A stretch of DNA of 39,082 nt from an uncultured Rikenellaceae bacterium (GTDB lineage Bacteria > Bacteroidota > Bacteroidia > Bacteroidales > Rikenellaceae): assembly GCA_947040435.1 (NCBI GenBank), contig CAMRBL010000011.1, forward strand, positions 1-39,082, given 5' to 3'. The stretch's first letter is position 1, and the number at the start of each line of letters is the position of its first letter. This document shows positions 26,606 through 35,180 of the stretch, piece after piece. The notes below the pieces were generated by a model. That model was not told the DNA's origin, did no database searches, and was given only the letters and a program-made list of their open reading frames with translations. Both the position numbers and the translations under genes were made by a program.

Positions 26606-27376
26606 ATGATATTGAAAGCTATAATTATAGATGACGAACCCTTAGCGCTAGAGTTGCTGGAGAGTTACGTAAATAAAACACCATTTATAGAGCTTATAGG
26701 GCAGTTCTCTAGTGCACTAGAGGTTGTGACTTCGCCCAAGCTAAAGGAGGCTGATATACTCTTCTTAGATATTCAAATGCCAATACTTAATGGCTTAGAG
26801 TTTAGTCGTATGGTTGATCCCAAAACAAGGATTATATTTACTACAGCTTTTAGTGAGTACGCCATTGATAGCTATAAAGTAAATGCGATAGACTATCTAT
26901 TGAAGCCCATTTCCTATGTAGATTTTATCACCTCTGCTAATAAGGCATTGAGTTGGTTTAAATTATCTAACAGTACAGATATCGTTGATGTAAGTACTAC
27001 GCCAACTACTACAAATACTAATACCACAAACTCTACCTCGGAAGGTTTAGAGCGAGATTACATTTATGTAAAATCGGAGTATAAACTTATACGCGTTGAT
27101 CTTTCTAAACTTCTGTACGTTGAGGGGCTAAAGGATTATGTAAAGCTATATATTGAGGGCGATTTAAAGCCCGTACTATCATTGATGAGTATGAAGAGCC
27201 TCGAGGAGACACTCCCTAGCTCTATGTTTATGCGTGTTCACAAATCGTATATAGTCCAAAAAGATAAAATAAAAATCATCGAGCGAAGTAGGATTATTTT
27301 CGGCAAAGAGTACATACCGATAGGATCTGCATATAAAGATCAGCTTAAAGAGTATTTGACACATAGTAAGTTTTAA
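26606..27376 (+). CDS. LytTR-family response regulator
   Basis: A 256-residue DNA-binding regulator. The receiver domain (1-120) has the acidic pair IIDDEP, phosphoacceptor Asp55 (ILFLDIQMP), the conserved Thr in FTTAFSEYA and Lys in YLLKPISYVDF. A Thr/Asn-rich linker (about 132-147, TTPTTTNTNTTNSTSE) joins it to a LytTR domain (about 152-254), which contains LLYVEGLKDYVKLYI and FMRVHKSYIV. Its target is probably the upstream efflux operon and its own promoter, an inference from location. Confidence 0.94.
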   Translation: MILKAIIIDDEPLALELLESYVNKTPFIELIGQFSSALEVVTSPKLKEADILFLDIQMPILNGLEFSRMVDPKTRIIFTTAFSEYAIDSYKVNAIDYLLKPISYVDFITSANKALSWFKLSNSTDIVDVSTTPTTTNTNTTNSTSEGLERDYIYVKSEYKLIRVDLSKLLYVEGLKDYVKLYIEGDLKPVLSLMSMKSLEETLPSSMFMRVHKSYIVQKDKIKIIERSRIIFGKEYIPIGSAYKDQLKEYLTHSKF

Positions 27377-27422
27377 AGCTATGACTTCTCTATTTACCTC
27401 GATTTTCTAGATATATCTAATA

Positions 27423-27463
27423 AAAAAAAGCAGACTGAAATTAAATTTCAATCTGCTTTTTTT
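27423..27463. terminator. Bidirectional terminator between regulator and OmpH genes
   Basis: A run of A, GCAGA and GAAA pair with TTTC, TCTGC and a run of T, with a two-base internal mismatch. The hairpin serves both convergent operons: the LytTR gene (plus strand) and the OmpH gene (minus strand). Confidence 0.88.
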
Positions 27464-27489
27464 ATATGTTACTATTACTACTGCTGTTA

Positions 27490-28035
27490 CTACTTAGCTG
27501 CTGGAGTTGTAGTCTTAACAGGCTCTTTAATGCCAAGGTAAGTTCTAACAAGTGGAGCAACGTCTGTTAATACGCTTTTGTCGAAATACACTAGAGATCC
27601 AGTCGCTTGGTCAAATACCGTTACGAAACTATTATCTTTAGATACTTTCTGAATTGCATCTTGTAGTTTTTTAATGATAGGCTGCATCAAAGATGTGTAC
27701 TCTTTTTCAATGTCAGCTTTTGCACTCGTTTCAAAAGAAACTGATCTAGCTCTTAGCTCTTGAAGTTCAGTACCTTTTAGTTCGCGTACAGCGTCAGACA
27801 TTGTAGCTTCTTGTTTTTGGTACTCAGCAAGTTTATTGTTAAATTCCACTTGCATGATTTCAAGCATCTCTCTAATTTCGGTAGAGAATTTTTCAGTTTT
27901 AATCTGTACTGAATCCATTTCTGGCATTGAGTAAAGAAGCTCTTGAGTATTTAGGTATCCCATTTTCTGAGCAGATAATGAGTTACTACTAACTAAAAGT
28001 ATAGCAACAAGAGTTAATTTCAATAGTGTTTTCAT
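27490..28035 (-). CDS. OmpH/Skp-family periplasmic chaperone (second copy)
   Basis: A 181-residue exported protein. The signal peptide is MKTLLKLTLVAILLVSSNSL with cleavage after SAQ or nearby. The Skp/OmpH domain follows: KMGYLNTQELLYSMPEMDSV, then a long charged helical hairpin (residues about 45-125) and a short C-terminal beta segment (SFVTVFDQATGSLVYFD). Skp holds unfolded outer-membrane proteins on their way to BamA. It is the last gene of uppS-bamA-ompH-ompH and is diverged from the neighbouring copy. Confidence 0.93.
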   Translation of the reverse strand: MKTLLKLTLVAILLVSSNSLSAQKMGYLNTQELLYSMPEMDSVQIKTEKFSTEIREMLEIMQVEFNNKLAEYQKQEATMSDAVRELKGTELQELRARSVSFETSAKADIEKEYTSLMQPIIKKLQDAIQKVSKDNSFVTVFDQATGSLVYFDKSVLTDVAPLVRTYLGIKEPVKTTTPAAK

Positions 28036-28057
28036 AGAATAATGTTTAGGTTTAGAA

Positions 28058-28573
28058 CTATTTATTATTAGTAATTAATTTAATTATATCTTCAGTTTTG
28101 TCAGCTGCTGGAGAGTGATATAGAATTGATTGAGTACTTGAAATATCTATAATTAGATCAAGTTTATTTTGTAAAGCATATTTATTTAGAACCGCTTTTA
28201 CATTGTCTTGAATCGGTTTAAAAAGAGTTGTGTTCATCTCCATAAGAGTTCCTTCTTGTCCAAAAATTCTCTCTTGAAACTCAGTTATTTTCTTCTCGTT
28301 ATCAATAATTTCATCTTCAGCTACTCTTTTTGCAGTAGCTGACATACTCTCTTTGTTTAGTTGATATGCATCGTACTTCTTCTCTACTGCTAGGTATGCA
28401 TTGTCAATCTTAGTTTGTTGCTCTTTGCTGTATGTTTCCACTTTTTTCTGAGCTTCAATATAAGCAGGTATTTTACTTAGGATAGTTTGAGTATTCACAA
28501 CAGCATAATTTTGTGCAAAACTTACAGAGCAAGTGACTATCATCGCAATAATCAATAATAATGTCTTTTTCAT
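28058..28573 (-). CDS. OmpH/Skp-family periplasmic chaperone (first copy)
   Basis: A 171-residue exported chaperone with signal peptide MKKTLLLIIAMIVTCSVSFA. The mature part starts QNYAVVNTQTILSKIPAYIE, has a helical tentacle at about 40-110 and ends LDLIIDISSTQSILYHSP. It follows bamA after 62 bases and precedes the other OmpH gene by 22. The pair probably arose by old duplication. Two OmpH genes after bamA are usual in Bacteroidota. Confidence 0.93.
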   Translation of the reverse strand: MKKTLLLIIAMIVTCSVSFAQNYAVVNTQTILSKIPAYIEAQKKVETYSKEQQTKIDNAYLAVEKKYDAYQLNKESMSATAKRVAEDEIIDNEKKITEFQERIFGQEGTLMEMNTTLFKPIQDNVKAVLNKYALQNKLDLIIDISSTQSILYHSPAADKTEDIIKLITNNK

Positions 28574-28635
28574 AATTAATGTTTTTTAGAATTAATAATT
28601 ATTATACATTCAAAATCTGTGTATCAACTAATGGT

Positions 28636-31164
28636 TTAAAACTGTGTACCAATCATAAAGTGAGGTTGCCATCCGCCTTTTCGTCCGTAAGCATCACGGT
28701 CAAAACCATAAGCCATATCAAAACCAATCATACCAACGATAGGAAGAAATAGTCTTATACCCCCACCTAGAGAGCGTTTTAAGTTTAAAGGATCGAAGTC
28801 TCTCCATGAGCTGAATGCATTACCACCTTCAGCAAATATTAAGCCATAGATAGTAGAGCTAGGCTCAAGCATAAGAGGATAACGTATCTCAACAGTGTAT
28901 TTATTGTATGCACGAGCATAACTTCTATCTTCATTAGATGGGGTTATAGAGCTATTTTCATAACCTCTAAGACCTATAACATCTACTCCATATACATTGT
29001 ATCCCGACATTCCATCACCTCCAACATCGAATCCTTCAAATGGAGATAACTTATCTTCGTCATAGCTTCCAAGTAGTCCCATTTCAGCCTTAGCCATCAA
29101 AACGAGTTTATTATTTTTAGATATAGGTGTAAACCATTGTCCTTTGAACTCCCATTTGTGGTACTCTATCCAGCCGTATCGCTCTCTATCAGTAAGTGTC
29201 TTGTCTGAGTAATCTTTCTTATCAAACAGAGAGTATGGAGGAGTTAGCGTTAATGTAACAGAGAAGTCCGAACCAGTACGAGGATAAATTGGTTGGTCAA
29301 CAGAGTTACGTCCAAATATAGTTTTTAGTGCAAAGATGTTAGAGCTTCCATTTTCAATGATAAATGATTCCCAATCCTTTAGATTATACGATTGATATGA
29401 TAGTTCATTGTAAAGAGTGAAGTATGTATCTGGCCACTGTAATCTACGGCCAAGTCCAACAGAGACACCAACAGTTCTAAAGTGTTTATTACTTTTCTGT
29501 CCAATGTAGTAAGCGTCATTTTCTGAAGAGTAGTGACTCGATACAGTTAATGAATTAGGTTTTTTACCTCCGAACCATGGATCTGTAACACTCAATGAGA
29601 ATTGATTGTAATATGATCCATTTGTTTGTGCTTGAATCCTCATTTGTTGCGTTTGTCCTTGCGGATAAGGAGTCCATTTATCTTTTTTAAGGAAGTTTTT
29701 AAGAGCTAAGTTATTAAGTTGAACTCCGATAGATCCAACAAACATATCTGCGCCCCAACCACCTGAAATTTCAAATTTATCTGCTGCAATCTCCTCTAAA
29801 TTCCAATCAATATCAACAAGGTCATTGCTGATAGGCACAGGGTTAGGCATGATTGCTTCTGGGTTGAACGTTTGCATTTGAGACAATTGACGAATAGTTC
29901 TCATAATCATAGATCTATCATATAGCTCACCTGGGCGTGTTGATAGTTCACGACGAATCACCTCATCATCAATACGAGTGTTTCCCGATATGTTGATTTC
30001 ATTTATAGTAAATGGATTACCTTCAGATATTTTGATCTCTAAGTCGATTGAGTCTTTACCGATTACAATCTCTGTCGGTGCGATCTCAGACATTAAATAA
30101 CCTTTATTTTGGTATATAGACGATACCGATGAGAAGTCATCAGGGTTTGTCTCAGCACCGATACCTAATCGAGTGTTCAGAGTTTTTCTGTCGTAAGTAT
30201 CACCGTTTTTGATCCCCAACATTTGAGATAACATCTCCGTTTTGTAGACACTATTTCCGATCCAAGATATATTTCTAAAGAAGTATTTGTCGCCCTCTTC
30301 CACTGTAAGAACGATTCCGATACGTTTTGCATTTATGTCGTATATTGAGTCTTTTATAAGTATAGCATTTCTGTAACCTTGAGAGTTGTAGAAATCTATA
30401 ATGTTAATCTTGTCAGCTTCGTACTCATCTTCTTTGAATTTTGAACTTTTAAAGAAGTTCCAACTTTTCTTTTTTGTTTTCTTTAGTGTTGAAGCTAGTT
30501 TTTTATCTGAAAAAACTTCATTTCCGACAAACTGTATATCACCAATTTTAACTTTACTTTTTTTGTCTACATTGAAAGTTAAGTTGACGGAGTTTGCCAT
30601 TGTAGAGTCATTCTCGATGTTCACGTTTACTTCTGTATTAAGGAACCCTTTTTTGTAGAAGTAGCTTGTGATAAGTTTTTTATTTTTGTCTATTACGTAG
30701 TCAGACAATTCCGATCCACGTTTAATTTGTAGTGCCTCTGTTAGTTCTGTTTTTTCGCTCTTCTTAACTCCAGTAAACTCCCAGTGATATATACGAGCTC
30801 TCTCCTTTAGGTATATATTAATATCTGCTTTATTCCCTATGCCTATAGGTTTTGCTGCAACTTTGACATCAGAGAAATACCCTTTTGCCCATAGCTTATT
30901 AATAATTTTAGATATCTTTGATCCCGGTATGTATATAGAATCTCCGCTAATAAGACCAGTTTCACTTATGAGAATATCTTTATTCATGAAGTTAACTCCA
31001 TGTACATTAATCTCATTTATTGTATACAACTTGGGAGTTGTATAATCTATCATACTTGCATTAACCTCCACAGACGTAGTGTCTACTGTATTTTGTGCAA
31101 AAGTATTAATTTGAAATACGATAGCTAGGATTAGAGCGATACTTAATTTAGTTCTATTCATCAC
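28636..31164 (-). CDS. bamA: BamA outer-membrane protein assembly factor
   Basis: An 842-residue outer-membrane protein that inserts beta-barrel proteins. The signal peptide covers about residues 1-23 (ending NTFAQ). POTRA repeats span about 45-450, with typical starts such as KLYTINEINVHGVNFMNKDI, KIGDIQFVGNEVFSDKKL and FTINEINISGNTRIDDEVIR. The 16-strand Omp85 barrel follows from about 490 (WGADMFVGSIGVQLNN) and contains GLRGYENSSI, a short variant of the conserved VRGF/Y loop motif. The chain ends GGWQPHFMIGTQF with the terminal Phe needed for assembly. It lies 15 bases after uppS. Confidence 0.96.
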   Translation of the reverse strand: MMNRTKLSIALILAIVFQINTFAQNTVDTTSVEVNASMIDYTTPKLYTINEINVHGVNFMNKDILISETGLISGDSIYIPGSKISKIINKLWAKGYFSDVKVAAKPIGIGNKADINIYLKERARIYHWEFTGVKKSEKTELTEALQIKRGSELSDYVIDKNKKLITSYFYKKGFLNTEVNVNIENDSTMANSVNLTFNVDKKSKVKIGDIQFVGNEVFSDKKLASTLKKTKKKSWNFFKSSKFKEDEYEADKINIIDFYNSQGYRNAILIKDSIYDINAKRIGIVLTVEEGDKYFFRNISWIGNSVYKTEMLSQMLGIKNGDTYDRKTLNTRLGIGAETNPDDFSSVSSIYQNKGYLMSEIAPTEIVIGKDSIDLEIKISEGNPFTINEINISGNTRIDDEVIRRELSTRPGELYDRSMIMRTIRQLSQMQTFNPEAIMPNPVPISNDLVDIDWNLEEIAADKFEISGGWGADMFVGSIGVQLNNLALKNFLKKDKWTPYPQGQTQQMRIQAQTNGSYYNQFSLSVTDPWFGGKKPNSLTVSSHYSSENDAYYIGQKSNKHFRTVGVSVGLGRRLQWPDTYFTLYNELSYQSYNLKDWESFIIENGSSNIFALKTIFGRNSVDQPIYPRTGSDFSVTLTLTPPYSLFDKKDYSDKTLTDRERYGWIEYHKWEFKGQWFTPISKNNKLVLMAKAEMGLLGSYDEDKLSPFEGFDVGGDGMSGYNVYGVDVIGLRGYENSSITPSNEDRSYARAYNKYTVEIRYPLMLEPSSTIYGLIFAEGGNAFSSWRDFDPLNLKRSLGGGIRLFLPIVGMIGFDMAYGFDRDAYGRKGGWQPHFMIGTQF

Positions 31165-31179
31165 GTTATATTAAATATT

Positions 31180-31896
31180 CTATTTAGTTAGTGTTCCAAA
31201 TCTTCTATCTCTAGAAGAGTATGATTTAAGAGCCTCGTCAAAAGAGTCTTTATTAAAGTCTGGCCATAGTGTCTCAGTGAAGTACATCTCACTGTATGCG
31301 GATTGCCATAAAAGGAAATTACTCAATCGACACTCCCCACTTGTGCGAATAATTAGATCAGGATCAGGATAATTTGCACTATCAAGATGTTGATTAATTA
31401 GTTCTTGAGTTATATTTTGAGGTAAAATCTCTTTATTTTCTATTTTGGTTGCTATTTTTCTTACAGCGCGTGTAATTTCATCTCTTGAGCTATAATTTAG
31501 TGCTAAAATGAGAGTTAGTTTATCGCCATTTTTTGTAATATCACTGATTGTATTTAAGTGAGACTGAACGTTTTCAGGCATATTTTCCATGTCCCCAATC
31601 ACCTCTACTTTTACACTCTTTTCTATAAGGATTGGAGCTTCGGCAACTACACATTTACAAAATAGTTCCATTAACCCTTCGACTTCATACGCTGGTCTAC
31701 CCCAGTTTTCTGTTGAAAATGTGTATAGCGTTAGGTATTTAATGTTATTGTCAAGAGCAGCAGTAATTGTTCTTCTAACGCTTTCAACTCCGTTGATATG
31801 ACCGTATATACGATCTTCTCCTCGTTCTTGTGCCCAGCGACCATTGCCATCCATTATTACGGCTATGTGTTGTATCTTATTTTGCTCAATGCTCAT
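31180..31896 (-). CDS. uppS: Undecaprenyl diphosphate synthase
   Basis: A 238-residue cis-prenyltransferase that makes the C55 lipid carrier for peptidoglycan and surface polysaccharides. The catalytic motif is HIAVIMDGNGRWAQERGEDR, with Asp16, followed by GHINGVESVRRTI, YLTLYTFSTENWGRP and DLIIRTSGECRLSNFLLWQSAYSE, all family signatures. It starts the uppS-bamA-ompH-ompH operon, with an exact -7 box 28 bases upstream. Confidence 0.96.
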   Translation of the reverse strand: MSIEQNKIQHIAVIMDGNGRWAQERGEDRIYGHINGVESVRRTITAALDNNIKYLTLYTFSTENWGRPAYEVEGLMELFCKCVVAEAPILIEKSVKVEVIGDMENMPENVQSHLNTISDITKNGDKLTLILALNYSSRDEITRAVRKIATKIENKEILPQNITQELINQHLDSANYPDPDLIIRTSGECRLSNFLLWQSAYSEMYFTETLWPDFNKDSFDEALKSYSSRDRRFGTLTK

Positions 31897-31923
31897 TCTG
31901 TTCAGCTTAGGGTTTTAAAGTTG

Positions 31924-31931
31924 CAAATATA
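31924..31931 (-). promoter_or_regulatory. -7 box for uppS-bamA-ompH operon
   Basis: The minus strand reads TATATTTG, an exact TAnnTTTG match, 28 bases upstream of the uppS ATG. It lies in the 78-base gap after nadK. Confidence 0.55.
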
Positions 31932-31974
31932 ATATTTTTAATACGATTTACCATTATAAAACAGCAAAAAATCA

Positions 31975-32862
31975 CTATTTAGAGTTATCTCGTGGGTCTA
32001 TTCCCCACAACATCTTATTTCTTAACGTATCATAAAAGGATATATTTTGCAATTGGATTAAATTTATTCTGTTTTTTGCTTTTGTTAGTGTAAATGTCGC
32101 GCCGCTATTTATACTAAAACTCAGATTATCAATAGTTATAGTAACTTCGTTGTCTCTGCTTGAGATTTTGAAATAAACTTCGCAGTTATCAGGGATCACT
32201 ACTGGTCGCATGGTTAGGTTGTGTGGTGCAATTGGGGATAGAACAAAACATTCGCAAGATGGGGCGATAATAGGACCGCCTATACTTAGTGAGTATGCTG
32301 TTGATCCTGAGGGTGTTGATAGCAGTATTCCATCACCCCAGTATGTCGCTACCATCTCGTTATTTACGTATGTTTCGACGGAGATCATACTCGCCATTTT
32401 ACGTTGTATTGTAAATTCATTGAATGCGAATGGGTGTTTTATATCGCTAGGAACATCACCTGCTATCTGTATCAAACTTCTTGTTGAAGTTGTGAAGTTA
32501 CCCTTTGCCAGCTCGATCAGTGCCTCTACAATGTTCTGTTTGGGTGTATTGGCAAGAAATCCTAAGCGCCCAGAATTTATACCTATAATTGGTGTTGGAT
32601 AATCTTCAAGGAGCTTCACAGCCTCTAAGAAAGTCCCATCACCACCATAGCTTACCATTATAGCTTCGACATGGTCCTCGCTGCACAAGGAGTCATACCG
32701 ACAGCTGTTGTCTATCTTAAAATTTGTGTCTTGTTCAATAATCTCTGCAAATTCATTATTGAGCTTATAGGCACATCCACTACTAACTACGGCATTAATT
32801 AGAGTATTTAATTCCTCTACTGTGTGAGAAAGTTGTGGTCGAGAGTATATGATTATTTTCAT
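31975..32862 (-). CDS. nadK: NAD kinase
   Basis: A 295-residue cytoplasmic ATP-NAD kinase, the source of NADP. VSYGGDGTFLEAVKLL contains the catalytic GGDGT motif. IIGINSGRLGFLAN and GDGILLSTPSGSTAYSLSIGGPI are the NAD-binding and active-site segments. Length is normal. It is upstream of uppS on the same strand, but uppS has its own promoter. Its promoter overlaps that of the divergent pdxJ. Confidence 0.95.
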   Translation of the reverse strand: MKIIIYSRPQLSHTVEELNTLINAVVSSGCAYKLNNEFAEIIEQDTNFKIDNSCRYDSLCSEDHVEAIMVSYGGDGTFLEAVKLLEDYPTPIIGINSGRLGFLANTPKQNIVEALIELAKGNFTTSTRSLIQIAGDVPSDIKHPFAFNEFTIQRKMASMISVETYVNNEMVATYWGDGILLSTPSGSTAYSLSIGGPIIAPSCECFVLSPIAPHNLTMRPVVIPDNCEVYFKISSRDNEVTITIDNLSFSINSGATFTLTKAKNRINLIQLQNISFYDTLRNKMLWGIDPRDNSK

Positions 32863-32878
32863 TTCAATAAAAATATGG

Positions 32879-32899
32879 TAACTTTACATCGCAAATATA
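32879..32899. promoter_or_regulatory. Overlapping divergent promoters of nadK and pdxJ
   Basis: On the minus strand TATATTTG (32899-32892) is an exact -7 box for nadK. On the plus strand TAACTTTA (32879-32886), one base from consensus, fits pdxJ. The boxes face away from each other through the same 21 bases, so RNA polymerase could probably hold only one at a time. Confidence 0.5.
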
Positions 32900-32909
32900 A
32901 CTAATTATT

Positions 32910-33629
32910 ATGACAATACTAAGTGTAAATATAAACAAGATCGCAACATTACGCAATTCTAGGGGTGGAGATCTCCCAAACGTTGTCGATGCAGCGCTAA
33001 ATGCAGAGAGATTTGGAGCGCAAGGTATAACGGTTCATCCGAGACCAGACCAGAGGCATATTACATATGCTGATGCATATGATCTAAAAAAGGTGTTGAC
33101 TACGGAGTTTAATATTGAGGGTAACCCAGTAGAGAAGTTTATGGAGTTGGTATTGGATATTGTTCCAGCACAGGTTACTCTTGTTCCAGATGCTGAAGAT
33201 GCAATAACGTCTAATTGCGGTTGGGATACTATTAAACATAAGGCTTTTTTAACGGAGATTATTGCGGAGTTCCGTGCAAAAGGTATTCGTACATCTATAT
33301 TTCTTGATCCGAATCCAGCATTAGTTGCACATGCGGCAGAGTGTGGTGCAGATAGGATTGAACTATATACAGAGGATTATGCTGTTGGTTATGCTAAGAA
33401 TAGGGAGCAAGCGATTGCGTCATATTTAGCGACTGCGATTGAGGCTGAGAAGTATGGATTAGGGGTTAATGCTGGTCACGACCTTAGTCTTGAAAATTTA
33501 AAATATTTCAATGATATACTTCCAAACTTAAAAGAGGTTTCAATAGGGCATGCACTTATATCTGATGCTCTATATTTAGGTTTTGAAAATACTATACAAC
33601 TATATAGGAAAGAGTTAATAAAATTATAG
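32910..33629 (+). CDS. pdxJ: Pyridoxine 5'-phosphate synthase
   Basis: A 239-residue TIM-barrel enzyme that condenses 1-deoxyxylulose 5-phosphate with 3-amino-2-oxopropyl phosphate, the last ring-forming step of vitamin B6 synthesis. [20 protein letters not shown] is the usual start. [26 protein letters not shown] and [12 protein letters not shown] carry the conserved His and Glu or Asp residues, and [15 protein letters not shown] the phosphate site. Length and motifs are complete. It is divergent from nadK, a common neighbour pair in Bacteroidales. Confidence 0.96.
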   Translation: MTILSVNINKIATLRNSRGGDLPNVVDAALNAERFGAQGITVHPRPDQRHITYADAYDLKKVLTTEFNIEGNPVEKFMELVLDIVPAQVTLVPDAEDAITSNCGWDTIKHKAFLTEIIAEFRAKGIRTSIFLDPNPALVAHAAECGADRIELYTEDYAVGYAKNREQAIASYLATAIEAEKYGLGVNAGHDLSLENLKYFNDILPNLKEVSIGHALISDALYLGFENTIQLYRKELIKL

Positions 33630-33630
33630 T

Positions 33631-33638
33631 TAAATTTG
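33631..33638 (+). promoter_or_regulatory. -7 box for cca
   Basis: TAAATTTG is an exact TAnnTTTG match immediately after the pdxJ stop codon. The cca leader would be about 73 bases and contains the repeat element at 33638-33672. Confidence 0.45.
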
Positions 33639-33672
33639 TCCTCTGCGACCGTGCAGCTCTACCCGAGTGGGG
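33638..33672 (-). repeat. Diverged single copy of the GC-rich repeat, minus orientation
   Basis: On the minus strand this aligns without gaps to positions 15-49 of the array consensus, with about 24 of 35 matches including GCTGC and TCGCAG. Four of the five pairs of the CTGCG/CGCAG stem are kept. On the plus strand it forms TACCC-GAGTG-GGGTA. It lies in the probable cca leader. Confidence 0.6.
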
Positions 33673-33717
33673 TAATTTATACAAACTCAACAAAAAAGAT
33701 ATTTAAAAATAAAAGAG

Positions 33718-35121
33718 ATGATTACACCATTACAGAGTCCAGTATTCAGAATCATAGGAGACATTGTAGATAATATGGGGGTTAAAGCCTTTGTTATTGG
33801 TGGGTACGTGCGAGACTACTACCTACATCGTAAATCGACAGATATAGATATTGTTGTTATTGGAAGTGGGATTGACGTTGCTGTGGCACTAGGGGAGAAG
33901 ATCAAGAGTAAGGTCTCTGTATTTAAGAATTTCGGCACAGCTATGCTTAATTATAAGGGCATGGAGATTGAGTTTGTGGGGGCACGTAAGGAGTCTTATC
34001 GTGCGGATTCTCGTAAGCCAATTGTCGAAGATGGTACAATAGAGGACGATCAGAATCGTAGAGATTTTACGATCAATGCGCTTGCATGGTCACTAAATTC
34101 AGATGATTTTGGAGAGTTGGTTGACCCATTTGGTGGTATTTCGGATATGGAGAGTTGTACAATTAAGACTCCTTGTGATCCAGATATAACATTTTCGGAT
34201 GATCCGTTAAGGATGATTAGAGCTGTACGATTTGCCGCACAACTTGGATTTGATATTGAAACTGAGACTTTTGATGCTATTGTGCGTAATGCTGCTCGTA
34301 TTGAAATTGTATCAAAAGAGCGTATTGTCACTGAATTGAATAAGATATTACTATCTCCCGTACCATCAATTGGTTTTGAGTTGTTGAGTTTAACAGGGTT
34401 GTTGAAGTTAATATTTCCTGAAGTTGAAAAATTAAAGGGTATTGATCGAGTAGGCAAACATGCTCATAAAGATAACTTTGTGCATACATTGAAAGTTCTT
34501 GATAATCTCGCAATGAAGAGTGATAATCTGTGGCTTCGTTGGGCTGCGCTATTGCATGACATTGCGAAGCCATTGACAAAGAGTTATAGCCCTTCACATG
34601 GGTGGATGTTTCATGGACATGAGTTTGCGGGGGCTAAGTTAGTACCCACTATCTTTAGGAATATGAAGATGCCTCTCAATGAGAAGATGAAATATGTTAC
34701 TAAATTGGTACTTCTACATCTTCGACCTATTATCCTCTCTGAGAGTCATGTTACAGACTCTGCGGTTAGGCGTATGCTTTTTGAGGCTGGAGAAGATGTT
34801 GAAGATTTAATGTTGTTGTGTGAGGCAGATATAACCTCGGGTATTGATTCAAAAGTTAGGCTTTACATGAAGAACTTTGAGATTGTTCGAGGTAAGTTGC
34901 AGGAGATAGAGGAGAAGGATCGTGTACGAAACTTCCAACCGCCCGTTACAGGTGAGTTGATAATGTCTGTATATGGAATGCCTCCGTGCAGAGAGATTGG
35001 AGATATTAAGGCTCTAATTAAGGAGGCAATTCTTGATGGTACAATAAATAATGATTATGACCAAGCGTATGCCATGATGGAAAAATTGGCTGCGGAGATG
35101 GGATTTACAAAGCTAACATAG
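33718..35121 (+). CDS. cca: tRNA nucleotidyltransferase / poly(A) polymerase family, with HD domain
   Basis: A 467-residue class II nucleotidyltransferase that adds or repairs the 3' CCA of tRNA. The polymerase head has VIGGYVRDYYLHRKSTDIDI, with the catalytic DxD in STDIDIV, and EDDQNRRDFTINALAWSL. The RNA-binding neck has DPLRMIRAVRFAAQLGFDIE. A C-terminal HD domain has WAALLHDIAKPLTKSY and HGHEFAGAKL. Whether it adds all of CCA or only part, and whether the HD part is an active phosphodiesterase, is not decided by sequence. It probably has its own promoter after pdxJ. Confidence 0.94.
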   Translation: MITPLQSPVFRIIGDIVDNMGVKAFVIGGYVRDYYLHRKSTDIDIVVIGSGIDVAVALGEKIKSKVSVFKNFGTAMLNYKGMEIEFVGARKESYRADSRKPIVEDGTIEDDQNRRDFTINALAWSLNSDDFGELVDPFGGISDMESCTIKTPCDPDITFSDDPLRMIRAVRFAAQLGFDIETETFDAIVRNAARIEIVSKERIVTELNKILLSPVPSIGFELLSLTGLLKLIFPEVEKLKGIDRVGKHAHKDNFVHTLKVLDNLAMKSDNLWLRWAALLHDIAKPLTKSYSPSHGWMFHGHEFAGAKLVPTIFRNMKMPLNEKMKYVTKLVLLHLRPIILSESHVTDSAVRRMLFEAGEDVEDLMLLCEADITSGIDSKVRLYMKNFEIVRGKLQEIEEKDRVRNFQPPVTGELIMSVYGMPPCREIGDIKALIKEAILDGTINNDYDQAYAMMEKLAAEMGFTKLT

Positions 35122-35137
35122 GCGGAGTATTTAGACA

Positions 35138-35167
35138 CTGCTCCCACGCAACTCTGCTGGAGTATGG
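35138..35167 (-). repeat. Diverged single copy of the GC-rich repeat between convergent genes
   Basis: On the minus strand about 19 of 30 bases match consensus positions 15-44 without gaps, including TTGCGTG and GCAG. It shares derived bases with the copy at 33638-33672 (ACTC and AGAG segments). It lies between the stop codons of cca and the convergent hypothetical gene. The match is weak alone. Confidence 0.4.
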
Positions 35168-35180
35168 TAGTTTCGTCAAA

